Source of the DNA: Sphaerisporangium krabiense
Lineage (GTDB): Bacteria > Actinomycetota > Actinomycetes > Streptosporangiales > Streptosporangiaceae
Direction: 5' to 3'
Assembly (NCBI RefSeq): GCF_014200435.1
Contig: NZ_JACHBR010000002.1
Location: 1,433,001 to 1,497,000, forward strand
Length of the DNA: 64,000 nt
A program made the translations under genes and the position numbers. Below are positions 49,684-59,575 of this stretch, one piece after another (position 1 is the stretch's first letter; the number at the start of each line of letters is the position of its first letter). The notes under the pieces were generated by a model. That model was not told the DNA's origin. It did no database searches and worked only from the letters and a program-made list of their open reading frames with translations.

Positions 49684-49710
49684 AACGCTTGATACCGTGG
49701 ATGGATTCCC
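49684..49710 (-). promoter_or_regulatory. SigR/SigH-type promoter of rbpA
   Basis: On the minus strand GGGAAT (complement 49705-49710) is followed after exactly 18 bases by GTT (complement 49684-49686). GGAAT-N18-GTT is the consensus of the SigR/SigH thiol-oxidative stress sigma factors. It gives a leader of about 45 bases before the rbpA ATG. Confidence 0.8.
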
Positions 49711-49808
49711 ACCCTTGGGGTGATCCAATCGCGCTTTTCGCCTTCGGCCCGGCCGTGGCGATCCCGATCTTCACGACCGTCGCGGCGGCGCGGTGCGCGC
49801 TACGGGCC

Positions 49809-51155
49809 TCAGAGGTGCGTGGGAGGCTCGTTGCCCGCCTCGCGGACCGCCCTCGGCAGGTTGACCACCATGAGCAGCGCGAACCCCAGCACGAAGAAGA
49901 TCATCAGTGACAGGATCGCCGCGCGGTAGCTGTCGGTGACCTGCAGCGCGACCGTCAGCGTCAGCGACCCGAGCAGTGCCGACCCCTTGTCGCTCACCTC
50001 GAACAGGCTGAAGTACTCCGCCTCGCGCCCCGGGGGGATCACCAGCGAGTACAGCGACCGCGACAGCGCCTGCGTGCCGCCGAGCACGATCGCGATGAGG
50101 AACGCGATGGCGTAGAACTGGACGGCCGCCCCCTTCTCCAGGAAGTAGGCGATCCCCACCACCGCCGTCCACACCACCAGGCTCGCCAGCACCGTCCGCT
50201 TGGTGCCGAACCGGGCGCCGAGCCACCCGAGCAGCAGCGCCCCGCCGAACGCGACGAACTGCACCATCAGGATCGCGGTGATCTGCACGTCCTTGCTCAG
50301 GCCGAGCTCCTGGTCGGCGTAGGTCGCCGAGAAGGAGATCACGGTCTGCACGCCGTCGTTGTAGATCAGGTAGGCCAGCAGGAACAGCAGGCTGCGCGGG
50401 TAGCGGCGCAGGCCCGCGATCGTGCGGCCGAGCTGGCGGAAGCTGCCGGCGATGGCGGCGCCGGGCGTGGCGTCGTGGCTGCCGACCGGCCGGTTGCGCA
50501 GGCGCAGCATCGGGATCACGGTGAACACGGCCCACCACAGGCCCGCCGAGGCCAGGCTGATGCGCACCGCGAGTCCCTGGTCGATGCCGCTGCCCTGGTA
50601 GAGGGCCAGGTTGACCGCCAGCAGCAGGAAGCCGCCGAGGTAGCCGAAGCCCCACCCGCGCGAGGAGACCGCGTCGCGCTCCTCCGGGCCGGCGATCTGC
50701 GGCAGGAACGAGTTGTAGATGACCATGGCGGCGCCGAAGGCGACGTTGGCGGTCACGAACAGCGCGCCGCCGAGCGCGTAGGCGTCCCCGGCGACGAAGT
50801 AGAAGCCCAGCGTCGCCGCCGCGCCCAGGTAGGCGAAGAGGGCGAGCAGCTCCTTCTTGCGGCCGGTGTGGTCGGCGAGCGCCCCCGCGATCGGCATCAC
50901 CACGATCTGCAGCACGACCGAGATCGTGACGACCGCGGAGAAGTACGCCTTGGCCCGCATGTCGATGCCGAGGAAGGCGACGAACCCGTCGGCGCGGCCC
51001 GCGGCCTTCTCGGCCAGCGCGGTGAGGTACGGGCCGAGGAAGACGGTGATCACCGTGGTCTGGAAGCCCGAGTTGGCGAAGTCGTACCAGTACCAGCCGC
51101 GCTGCTCGCGCTTGCGCGCCTTCGGGAGGTCCTCGGCGACGATGGAGGTGGTCAT
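49809..51155 (-). CDS. MFS transporter, UMF1/Atg22-like
   Basis: A 448-residue membrane protein with about 12 helices. The N-terminal motif REQRGWYWYDFANSGFQTT and the loop GALADHTGRKKELL fit the UMF1 (Atg22-like) branch of the major facilitator superfamily. The substrate is unknown; Atg22 itself exports amino acids from vacuoles. The ATG has CAGGAGAG upstream. The GDPD gene lies 47 bases upstream in the same direction, so they may form one unit. Confidence 0.9.
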   Translation of the reverse strand: MTTSIVAEDLPKARKREQRGWYWYDFANSGFQTTVITVFLGPYLTALAEKAAGRADGFVAFLGIDMRAKAYFSAVVTISVVLQIVVMPIAGALADHTGRKKELLALFAYLGAAATLGFYFVAGDAYALGGALFVTANVAFGAAMVIYNSFLPQIAGPEERDAVSSRGWGFGYLGGFLLLAVNLALYQGSGIDQGLAVRISLASAGLWWAVFTVIPMLRLRNRPVGSHDATPGAAIAGSFRQLGRTIAGLRRYPRSLLFLLAYLIYNDGVQTVISFSATYADQELGLSKDVQITAILMVQFVAFGGALLLGWLGARFGTKRTVLASLVVWTAVVGIAYFLEKGAAVQFYAIAFLIAIVLGGTQALSRSLYSLVIPPGREAEYFSLFEVSDKGSALLGSLTLTVALQVTDSYRAAILSLMIFFVLGFALLMVVNLPRAVREAGNEPPTHL

Positions 51156-51202
51156 CGGCTCTCCTGGCCTGACGGGGGCGGGGGGCGGGGCGCGCGGCGG
51201 GA

Positions 51203-52006
51203 TCAGGCGCAGGCGGCGGGCTGCCGGGGGTGCCACTGGCCCCGGGCGCTGAGGACGTCCCTCAGCCCCGAGATGTTGTCGGTCATGATGCCGTCCACCC
51301 CGAGGTCCAGCAGGTGCTCCATCTGGCGCGGGGAGTCCACCGTCCACACGTGGACCTGCATGCCGAGGGCGTGGGCCGTGCGGACCAGGGCGCGGGTGGT
51401 GACCCGCATGCCCCGGAAGCCCAGCGGCACCTGCGCGCACGGGACGCCGAGCCGGGCCAGGCCGCCGAGCAGGCGGCCGTACCCCGAGCCCATGGCGGCG
51501 GCGCGCAGCCGGGCGACGCCGCGCGGGCCGAGCGCCGAGCAGACCGGGCGGCCGATCGCCATGCGCGCCCGGGCCAGTCGCACGTCGGAGAACGAGGTCA
51601 GGCAGATCCGGTCGTAGGAGTTGGTGCGCCTGATCGCCTCGGCCAGCGGCTCGATCGCCGGGGACTCCTTCACATCGACGTTGACCCGGACGTCCGGCCA
51701 GGTGCCGAGCACGTCCTCCAGCAACGGGATCTCCTCGACCCCGCCGATGCGCGCCCGCCGCACCTCGCGGTACGGCAGCGCCGCCAGGCGGCCGTGGCGG
51801 TCGGTGACCCGGTCGAGCGTGTGGTCGTGGAAGGCGAGCAGCACGCCGTCCGCCGTGGCGTGGGCGTCGGTCTCCAGGTAGGAGTACCCCATCTCGACCG
51901 CACGGGAGAAGGCGGCCATGGTGTTCTCACGGCCCTCGGCGGCCCCGCCCCGGTGGGCGAAGGCGAGCGGGCCGGGATGGTCCAGGAACGGGTAGCGGAG
52001 CTGCAC
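51203..52006 (-). CDS. Glycerophosphodiester phosphodiesterase
   Basis: A 267-residue GDPD-fold enzyme. It has AFAHRGGAAEGRENTMAAF with the catalytic histidine, ETDAHATADGVLLAFHDHTL, and later VHVWTVDSPRQMEHLLDLGV with GIMTDNISGL. It should hydrolyse glycerophosphodiesters to glycerol-3-phosphate. GTG 52006 is preferred, since the longer reading from 52069 adds residues unlike the family. There is no signal peptide. Confidence 0.9.
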   Translation of the reverse strand: MQLRYPFLDHPGPLAFAHRGGAAEGRENTMAAFSRAVEMGYSYLETDAHATADGVLLAFHDHTLDRVTDRHGRLAALPYREVRRARIGGVEEIPLLEDVLGTWPDVRVNVDVKESPAIEPLAEAIRRTNSYDRICLTSFSDVRLARARMAIGRPVCSALGPRGVARLRAAAMGSGYGRLLGGLARLGVPCAQVPLGFRGMRVTTRALVRTAHALGMQVHVWTVDSPRQMEHLLDLGVDGIMTDNISGLRDVLSARGQWHPRQPAACA

Positions 52007-52139
52007 GACCAGGAGTATCCCTTGTGGCGAGCCTGTCAGGTCACCGTGCCGAGTGAACATTTGGGTCACGAATCGGAGCCGATCCTACCCGAATCCGGAG
52101 AGCCCCCGACGCGACGAACCCGCCCTTTGTCGAGATTGT

Positions 52140-52155
52140 CCATTTTAAAAAATGG
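52140..52155. repeat. AT-rich palindrome upstream of the RHS gene
   Basis: CCATTTTAAAAAATGG: seven-base arms pair exactly around AA. It lies directly next to a CRP-type site and is unusually AT-rich for this genome. Confidence 0.5.
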
Positions 52156-52171
52156 TGTGATCAGCGTCACT
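52156..52171 (+). promoter_or_regulatory. CRP-type binding site upstream of the RHS toxin gene
   Basis: TGTGATCAGCGTCACT matches TGTGA-N6-TCACA in nine of ten conserved positions. It lies about 125 bases before the RHS start, in an AT-rich region. It suggests cAMP/CRP control of the toxin. An exact promoter cannot be assigned; TTGTTC near 52173 may be a -35. Confidence 0.55.
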
Positions 52172-52294
52172 CTTGTTCATGACTTTTGGTCAAGTTACCG
52201 TTTGGTCGCTTTTGCCGGTGGCTGTGCGATTACCCTGGCGGGAAAATCCTGGTTATGTCCTGTACCGATATGTGACATTCGGAGGTAGCGGTTC

Positions 52295-55200
52295 GTGCCG
52301 GTCTTACGATGCACCCCCAATTTGGTACGTCGGTTTATATGGTTAACGGTAGCCATATTCGCGGTGACATTGCCAGGATTGATGCAGGTGGCGGTTCCCC
52401 CGCCCGCTGCCGCCGCCGCACGGACGGTCGCCCCTGTCACGCCGGACCAGTTGTCGGGGTCGGCGGCCGGACTGCCCCATCTGGTCGACTCCAAGGCGAC
52501 ACAGATCGCCGGACCCGCGACCGTTGACCCCGACGACTCCGAGGACGAGTCCTCCGCGGCGGGGCAGCGGAAGGACAAGGTTCCCAATGGAGCCCTGTCC
52601 CGCGACGTCAGAACCTACGGCGTGGTCTCGTCGCAGCCGGATGAACGGGCCGCCCAGCGCGCGCCACCACGGTCCGCGGACGGCGATGGGACACGAGGAA
52701 AGAGAGATCCGGACGGCTCGGCTCGAGTCGCGGCTCGGGATTGCTACAACCCCAAGTACAGCATCACCGCCACCTACAGGCCTGGCATGACGGTCTCTGA
52801 GAATGACCACGACTGGGAGGCGCTGAAGACCTTCGTGGGTGTCCGTCCGGGGACGGACGCCACATATTGGAGGGATCTGGGGCTCTGCTACGTCAAGCCT
52901 CCGCCGGCTCCAGAGATCATCGACATGTTCCCGCTGGACCAGGGCCTGGTCGGGGTCACGCCCGTGTTGTCCGCCTACGCCCGCAGCGCCGCAGGCCCCT
53001 ACGGCATCGACTACACGTTCCAGGTCTGCGGTGAGGGGGTCTCTTGCTTCTCCTCAGGGGTGATCGGTGACCGCGGCGCGTGGCGGGTACCGGCGGGCAA
53101 ACTGGCCTGGGGCAAGTCGTACTCCTGGACGGTCACCGCGAACGACCGCGGCACCGGCGGAGTGACCTCCAAGACCCGGGTGTTCCTCACCGGGGTGCGC
53201 CAGCCGGCCGTCACCTCGCAACTCGCGGCGAACGGGGCCAACGGTCAGGAGTTCCACCAGCTCACCGGCAACTACACCACCTCGTTCACCGACGCGGAGG
53301 TCGCCACGGTGGGGCCGCCGCTGACGGTATCCCGTTCCTACAACAGCCTGGACCCGCGCACCGATGGCATGTTCGGCGCGAGCTGGTCTTCTCGCTGGGA
53401 TATGAAGATCGTCGAGGAGTCGGCGGGCGAGGACCCGACGGCCGTGGTGACATATCCCGATGGCCGGCGGGTGCGGTTCGCGGGAAATACCGGCGGGCCC
53501 TATCAGCCGCCTCCCGGCGTGTTCGCCACGCTGGCCAAGACCTCGAGCGGTGGCTCCTCCGGTTGGCGGCTCATGGACAAGTCCGCCACGGTGTACGCAT
53601 TCGACGCGCAGGGCCGTCTGACGGGCATCACCGACAACCGCGGCCGGGCGCAGACGCTGACCTATGGCGCCGACACGAAACTGGCCAAGGTCACCGCGAC
53701 CGGCGGGCGTTCGCTGACGTTCACCTGGACCGGAGATCACGTGACCGCCGTGTCGACCGATCCGGTCGGCGGTGCGACGCCGACCTGGACCTACCGGTAC
53801 GACGGGGATCGGCTGACGCAGGTCTGCACTCCGGGGGCCGCGCCCAACTGCACCGCCTATGACCACGACACCGGGTCGCAGTACCGCAGCCGGGTACTGG
53901 ACTCCGATCCGGCCGGGTACTGGCGGCTGGGCGAGGCGAGCGGGACGGCGGCCGCCGACCTCGCGCAGGAGACGGGTGACGCCACCTACTCCGGCGCGAG
54001 CCTGGGGCAGCCGGGCGCGCTGGCGGGTACGCAGGACACCGCCGTCCAGGGCAACGTCGTGCTGCCGGAGAACACGGTCGCCCGGCTGGGCGGGCGGATG
54101 TCGGTGGAGCTGTGGTTCAAGACCTCCGGGAACGGCACCATACTCTCGGCCGGGGACACCGGCGACAGCGTCGGCGCCAACCGTCCTGTGCTGTATGTGG
54201 GCACCGACGGCAAGGTGCGCGGCCAGTTGTGGGACGACCCTCAGGCTCCGGCGGTGACACCGATCACCTCGGCCGCCGCGGTCAACGACGGCCAGTGGCA
54301 TCACCTCGTGCTCACCGCCCAGACCCAGGGCCAGATCCTGTACCTGGACGGCCGGCGTGTCGGCACGCTGGCCGTGGGGCCGGACGTGTTACGGCGCCAG
54401 TTCGCCTATCTCGGCACGGGCTGGATCTACAACTCGCGGGGATGGCCGGCCACGCCGCCGATGTCGGGCAACACCTACGCGGTCGGCTTTCCCTTCGTCG
54501 GCGGCACCATGGACGAACTGGCCGTGTACGACAAGGTTCTGTCGGACGCCGAGGTGGGGTCACACTACGCGGCCCGCGCCGAGATGCCGTTCAAGCTGAC
54601 GAAGATCACGCTGCCGTCGGGGCGGGTGTGGGCGCGGAACGTGTACGACGCCACGACAGAACGGGTCAAGTCCCACACCGACCAGCACGGCGGCACCTGG
54701 CAGGTCGGCTCCCCGGTCTACAGTTCGGTCACCGGCCTGGCGACGGTGACCGTGACCGACCCGCACGCCGGCAAGCTGGAGTACCGCCACGACGCCTGGC
54801 GCGGCTACCGGATGGTGTCCTCCAGCGACCAGCTCGGCAAGACCACCGCCTACGAGTACGACACCGGCGGATACCTGACCAAGCTCACCGACGCCAACGG
54901 CAACGTCACCGAGACCTTCCAGGACCAGCGCGGCAACGTGGTCGGGACCAAGACGTGCCGTACGGCGTCGAGCTGCCAGACCGAGCACGTCTCCTACTAC
55001 CTGAACAAGGACGACCCCTTCGACCCGCGCAACGACCGCGCGACCGTCGCGCGGGACCCCCGATCCTCGTCGGCCACGGACGACACCTACGCCACCAAGT
55101 GGGAGTACACCGCCTTCGGCGAGGAGTCCAAGGAGACCACGCCCGCGACCCCGGACTTCCCGAACGGGCGCCCGCGCACGTACGTGTACACCGACGGCAC

Positions 55201-58200
55201 CGAGCCGGCGGTGGGCGGCGGGACCACGCCCGCGGGGCTGTTGAAGTCGGAGAAGGACGCCAAGGGCAACGAGTGGAACTACCGCTACACCGCGTCGGGT
55301 GACGTCGTGGAGGAGGTCCACCCGTCGGGCCTGGTGACGCGGTACGGCTATGACGCGATCGGGCAGCTCACCTCCCGCACGGAGGTGTCGGAGGCCCATC
55401 CGGCCGGGGTGACGACCCGATTCGGCTATGACGCGCTCGGACGTCTGGTCACCCACACCGGCGCCGCCGTGCGCAACGAGATCAGCGGCGTCACCCACAC
55501 CACCGAGACCCGGTACGCCTACGATCCCGACGGCAACAAGCTCTCCGACACCGTCGTCGACCTGACCGGCGGCGACGCGGAGCGCAAGATCGCCTACGAC
55601 CTGGACGACTACGGACGGGTGAGCAAGATCACCGGGCCGGAGGGCGGTGCCGTCCAATACTCCTGGGACCATACCGGGGCGCTGACGGCCGTCACGGACG
55701 AACTGGGAATCGTCTACAACTACGGCTACACGGCGCGCGGTGAACCGGCCACGCAGACGCTCAAGAACTGGACCGGCAGTCCGGTCAACCCGCAGGCGCC
55801 CCGTGACGTGGTGCTGCACTCCAACGCCTACGATCCGGGCGGGCGCCTGGCGTCCGAGGTGGACGCGATGGGGCGCAAGGCGGCCTACGCCTACTACAAC
55901 GATGACCTGCCGGCACGGACCATCGCGGACGACGCCCGGCTGAACGGATCGACCACGCCGCGTGATGTCGTGGTCGAGGCCAACGACTACGACGCCGCCG
56001 GCAACCTCGTCCAGGTGATCGAAGGCGACGGCCGAATCCGCACTGACTACGGATACGACGCGGCGGACCGGCTCATCTCCGAGACGTTCGACCCTCTCGA
56101 CCTCAACCGCAAGATCACTTACGTCTACGACGCGAACGACAACGTCGTCAAGGAGACCGCGACCGGCGCGGGAAGCACCCGGGCCGAGGTCACCGAGTAC
56201 GCCTACGACCAGCAGGACGAGGTCGTCCGGCGGACCGTGAAGAACGCCGACGAGGACCTGGTGAGCACGCGGACCGTCGACCAGCGCGGCCTCACCACCG
56301 AGGTCACCGATCCGCGGGGAAACCGCCCGGGCGCCGACCGGACGGACTTCACCACCACGCTGCGCTACGACGCGGCGGGGCGGCTCGTCGAGGTCAAGGC
56401 TCCCGAGGTCCAGGTGGAGCGCGCCGGCGCCGCCGCACCCGCCCGCCCCACGACGCGCTACGGCTATGACGGAGCAGGGCTGCGCACGCACACCGTGGAC
56501 CCGGAGGGCCGCCAGTCGACGGCCACCTATGACCGGGCCGGCCGGATGGTCGCCGCGAAATCTCCGGCGTACACCCCTCCCGGAGGGTCCACGCTGACGC
56601 CCACCGTCACCTACGCCTACGACGCGGCCGGCCGGGTGACCCGGTCGACCGACCCTCGTGGCCAGGTGACCACCGCGGAGTACGACGTGCTGGGCAACCG
56701 TGTGCGGGTCACAGACCCGGCGCCTGGTGGCGGGCAGGGCGGCCGGTGGGTCAGCGAGTTCGACCTGCTCGGGGAGCAGCTGGCCACCGTCGATCCGACC
56801 GGCGCCCGGATGGAGGCTACCTACGACGACCTCGGCCGGCAGATCACGGCCACGATCATCGAGCGCAAGCCCACGACGGCGGCACACACCACCAGATACG
56901 TCTACAACGACGACGACGTGGTGACGTCCGTGGTCAGGCCGGGCAACCGCACCACCGCTTACGTCGTGAACGCCGCCGGTGAGGTCAAGACCGAGACCGA
57001 CCCGGCCGGGAACAGCTCCACCTTCACCTACGACCTGGCGGGCCGCACCGTGAAGGCGGCCGACCCGCTCGGCGACGCCACCGTCGCCGAGTACGACCTG
57101 GCCGGACGGCAGGTCGCGGCCAAGGACCTCGACGACAAGGGCGCCATCCTTCGCACGGTCGGCTTCGGATACGACGCCGCCTCCAACCCGACCACCTCCA
57201 CCTCAGGTGAGGGGTACACGACCCGCCGGAAGTACGACGCGGCCGCCTCACTGATCGAACTGGTCGAGCCGGTATCGGCCACCGACTCCATCACGACCAG
57301 GTACGGCTACGACGCCGGCGGCGCCCTGACCCGCACCACCGACGGGCGTGGCAACACCGTATGGACCACCTACAACGGGCTCGGCGAGGTCGAATCGGTC
57401 ACCGAGCCCTCCACGGCGGCACACCCGCAGGCGTCCGACAGGACCTGGACCTACGTCTACGACGCCGATGGCAACGAGCTGTCGGAACTCCGGCCCGGCG
57501 GCGTCCGGATCGACCGCGAGATCGACCACCTCGGACGCGTCGTCCGCGAGGTCGGCAGCGGCGCCCAGGCGCAGACGCCCGAGCGGACCTTCTCCTATGA
57601 CCTCACCGGCCGGATGACCGGCGTGGGCGACTACACCCTGGACTACGACGACCGCGGACTCCTGCTCAAGGTGTCCAAGCCGTCGGGACAGGTGGCGTCG
57701 TTCGCCTACGACGCTCTGGGGTATCCGACCGAGCGGAACGACACCACCGGCAAGACCACCTATACCTGGGAGGACAACAGGCTGGCCACGGCCGCCGACC
57801 CGGTGAGCGGACGTGCCTTCACCTACGGCTACGACAAGGCGGACCGTCTCACCACGCTCACCTCGGCGACTCCGCGCAACGTCCAGACCTTCGCCTACGA
57901 CGCCCTGGACCGCCTGACGAGCCACACCCTGGCGGACAGTGGCGGAAGCCAGCTCGCGAAGATCGCCTACGGGTGGGACAAGGACGACAACCTGGTCGCG
58001 AAGACCACCCAGGGAACGGCCGGCGCGGGCGCGAACACCTACGGCTACGACCGGGCGGGACGGCTCACCTCCTGGACCGCGCCCAACGGGAACCAGACGA
58101 CCTACACCTGGGACGCCGCGGGCAACAGAACCGGAGCCGGAGAGGACACCTTCGTCTTCGACGAACGCAACCGCCTCATCTCCGGGGGCGGCTCGTCGTA

Positions 58201-59575
58201 CACCTACACGCCGCGCGGCACCCTGGCCACCGAGTCCACCGGCGGTGCGACCAGGAACCTGGTGTTCGACGCCTTCGACAGGATGGTGTCCGACGGCGAC
58301 GTCGCCTATCGCTACGACGCGCTGGGCCGGCTCGACGCGCGTCGCGCGGCCGACGGGTCCGAACAGCGCTTCGGCTACTCGGGTCTGAACAACGACATCA
58401 TCAGCGTGAGCGACGGCGCCGGGGCCGTACAGGGCAAGTACGGGCGGGACCCGGCGGGCAACCTGCTGTCCCTGCAGGAAGGCACCGGGCCCGCACTCGG
58501 GGTGATGAGCGACCTCCACGACGACGTGGTGGCGACCTACTCGGGGACCGCGGTGGTCGACTCCGCGGCGTTCACTCCTTTCGGTGAGGTCATCACGCGG
58601 ACCGGCACGCCGCGGGCCATGGGCTACCAGGGCGCGTGGACCGACCCGGACACCGGCAAGGTCAACATGGCGGCCCGCTGGTACGTGCCCGGCACGGGAG
58701 GGTTCGCCTCCCGCGACGACTGGGAGCCCGACTCCACCCCGTCGATCGCGCTCAACCGCTACACCTACGCCTACGGCGATCCGCTGGCCTACACCGACCC
58801 TTCGGGCAACTGCCCGATGTGCATCCCCCTGGCGCTGCTCGCGCTGCGGGTGGCCGCCCAGATCGCGGCACGCGCGCTGGCGAGGAAGCTCGCGCTGGAG
58901 GCCGCCAAGCGCGCGGCGATCGCGATCGCCAAGAGGGTGGCGGCCAGGAAGGCCTTGGAACTGGCCAAGCGGAAGGCCGCCGACATCGCCAGGAAGAAGG
59001 CGGCGGCGCTCGCGAAGCAGAAGGCGGCGCAGCGGGCGGCGGCCAAGAAGGCGCAGGACGCGGCCAAAAAGGTGGCACAACAGTCGGCGAAGAAACAGAG
59101 TAAATCACCGGCAAAGCAATCCAAAAATACCAACAAGACACCCAAGGGCTCGAAGTCCAAGACACCGAAGAACAACAAGACATCCAAGGGAAACAGATCA
59201 CCCAAAAAGTCTCAGACCAAGAGCCAGGGCAGGTCGGGCGGCAAGCCGTCCGGCAAGACCGGCGGAAAGTCGGCCGGCCCCAAGGGCGGCGGCAAGCCCA
59301 CCGGGAAATCCGGAAGCGGCAAGGGGGGAAGCAAGCCGACCGGCAAGAGCGGAGGCAAGGGCGGCGGCAAGGGTGGCAAGTCCACCAAGTCTCCTCAGGA
59401 GAAGAAGAACGAGATCGCCGAGGAGGTGATCGACGAGGCTCTCGGCCTGGACCCGTCGTTCTCGGTGGGCGGCAACTCACCCATCGGCGGCGGCCGGGAC
59501 GGCACCCCGAACCTGTGCGTGACGTCGTCGAGGAAGTGGTGCAGAACACCGTCGAAGACCTCGTCAACGACCTGA
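52295..59575 (+). CDS. Secreted RHS/YD-repeat polymorphic toxin, frameshifted before its Hint domain
   Basis: A 2426-residue reading. A Sec-type signal (residues ~10-40) is followed by a DUF6531-like RHS entry (~311-380), early YD repeats, a LamG/concanavalin-like insert (~528-758, YWRLGEASGTAAADL...WHHLVL), many YD repeats (YDAAGRL type), and the RHS core with YAYGDPLAYTDPSGNC (~2160), where such proteins are usually cut by themselves. A Lys/Ala then Lys/Gly/Ser linker of about 180 residues follows. After GRDGTPNLC the frame loses sense (VTSSRKWC...) and stops at 59575, while the minus-one frame carries the expected Hint and toxin domains. GTG 52295 has GGAGGT eight bases upstream. A one-base deletion or two-base insertion near 59510-59525 explains the break. 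Confidence 0.88.
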   Translation: MPVLRCTPNLVRRFIWLTVAIFAVTLPGLMQVAVPPPAAAAARTVAPVTPDQLSGSAAGLPHLVDSKATQIAGPATVDPDDSEDESSAAGQRKDKVPNGALSRDVRTYGVVSSQPDERAAQRAPPRSADGDGTRGKRDPDGSARVAARDCYNPKYSITATYRPGMTVSENDHDWEALKTFVGVRPGTDATYWRDLGLCYVKPPPAPEIIDMFPLDQGLVGVTPVLSAYARSAAGPYGIDYTFQVCGEGVSCFSSGVIGDRGAWRVPAGKLAWGKSYSWTVTANDRGTGGVTSKTRVFLTGVRQPAVTSQLAANGANGQEFHQLTGNYTTSFTDAEVATVGPPLTVSRSYNSLDPRTDGMFGASWSSRWDMKIVEESAGEDPTAVVTYPDGRRVRFAGNTGGPYQPPPGVFATLAKTSSGGSSGWRLMDKSATVYAFDAQGRLTGITDNRGRAQTLTYGADTKLAKVTATGGRSLTFTWTGDHVTAVSTDPVGGATPTWTYRYDGDRLTQVCTPGAAPNCTAYDHDTGSQYRSRVLDSDPAGYWRLGEASGTAAADLAQETGDATYSGASLGQPGALAGTQDTAVQGNVVLPENTVARLGGRMSVELWFKTSGNGTILSAGDTGDSVGANRPVLYVGTDGKVRGQLWDDPQAPAVTPITSAAAVNDGQWHHLVLTAQTQGQILYLDGRRVGTLAVGPDVLRRQFAYLGTGWIYNSRGWPATPPMSGNTYAVGFPFVGGTMDELAVYDKVLSDAEVGSHYAARAEMPFKLTKITLPSGRVWARNVYDATTERVKSHTDQHGGTWQVGSPVYSSVTGLATVTVTDPHAGKLEYRHDAWRGYRMVSSSDQLGKTTAYEYDTGGYLTKLTDANGNVTETFQDQRGNVVGTKTCRTASSCQTEHVSYYLNKDDPFDPRNDRATVARDPRSSSATDDTYATKWEYTAFGEESKETTPATPDFPNGRPRTYVYTDGTEPAVGGGTTPAGLLKSEKDAKGNEWNYRYTASGDVVEEVHPSGLVTRYGYDAIGQLTSRTEVSEAHPAGVTTRFGYDALGRLVTHTGAAVRNEISGVTHTTETRYAYDPDGNKLSDTVVDLTGGDAERKIAYDLDDYGRVSKITGPEGGAVQYSWDHTGALTAVTDELGIVYNYGYTARGEPATQTLKNWTGSPVNPQAPRDVVLHSNAYDPGGRLASEVDAMGRKAAYAYYNDDLPARTIADDARLNGSTTPRDVVVEANDYDAAGNLVQVIEGDGRIRTDYGYDAADRLISETFDPLDLNRKITYVYDANDNVVKETATGAGSTRAEVTEYAYDQQDEVVRRTVKNADEDLVSTRTVDQRGLTTEVTDPRGNRPGADRTDFTTTLRYDAAGRLVEVKAPEVQVERAGAAAPARPTTRYGYDGAGLRTHTVDPEGRQSTATYDRAGRMVAAKSPAYTPPGGSTLTPTVTYAYDAAGRVTRSTDPRGQVTTAEYDVLGNRVRVTDPAPGGGQGGRWVSEFDLLGEQLATVDPTGARMEATYDDLGRQITATIIERKPTTAAHTTRYVYNDDDVVTSVVRPGNRTTAYVVNAAGEVKTETDPAGNSSTFTYDLAGRTVKAADPLGDATVAEYDLAGRQVAAKDLDDKGAILRTVGFGYDAASNPTTSTSGEGYTTRRKYDAAASLIELVEPVSATDSITTRYGYDAGGALTRTTDGRGNTVWTTYNGLGEVESVTEPSTAAHPQASDRTWTYVYDADGNELSELRPGGVRIDREIDHLGRVVREVGSGAQAQTPERTFSYDLTGRMTGVGDYTLDYDDRGLLLKVSKPSGQVASFAYDALGYPTERNDTTGKTTYTWEDNRLATAADPVSGRAFTYGYDKADRLTTLTSATPRNVQTFAYDALDRLTSHTLADSGGSQLAKIAYGWDKDDNLVAKTTQGTAGAGANTYGYDRAGRLTSWTAPNGNQTTYTWDAAGNRTGAGEDTFVFDERNRLISGGGSSYTYTPRGTLATESTGGATRNLVFDAFDRMVSDGDVAYRYDALGRLDARRAADGSEQRFGYSGLNNDIISVSDGAGAVQGKYGRDPAGNLLSLQEGTGPALGVMSDLHDDVVATYSGTAVVDSAAFTPFGEVITRTGTPRAMGYQGAWTDPDTGKVNMAARWYVPGTGGFASRDDWEPDSTPSIALNRYTYAYGDPLAYTDPSGNCPMCIPLALLALRVAAQIAARALARKLALEAAKRAAIAIAKRVAARKALELAKRKAADIARKKAAALAKQKAAQRAAAKKAQDAAKKVAQQSAKKQSKSPAKQSKNTNKTPKGSKSKTPKNNKTSKGNRSPKKSQTKSQGRSGGKPSGKTGGKSAGPKGGGKPTGKSGSGKGGSKPTGKSGGKGGGKGGKSTKSPQEKKNEIAEEVIDEALGLDPSFSVGGNSPIGGGRDGTPNLCVTSSRKWCRTPSKTSSTT

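Noticed and set aside
52172-52294. A riboswitch in the RHS leader
   Set aside because: The leader is AT-rich with a few short stems, but no conserved core of a known riboswitch class was recognised.
53200-58800. DNA-level tandem repeats in the RHS gene
   Set aside because: The periodicity is from YD peptide repeats; the DNA copies are diverged and are not a CRISPR or satellite.
59064-59103. Programmed minus-one frameshift at C AAA AAG near 59065
   Set aside because: The minus-one frame hits TAA at 59101-59103, so slippage there cannot reach the Hint domain.
59515-59575. Independent translation start of the Hint-toxin at GTG 59515
   Set aside because: There is no ribosome site, and the first residues continue the RHS linker, not a new N-terminus.
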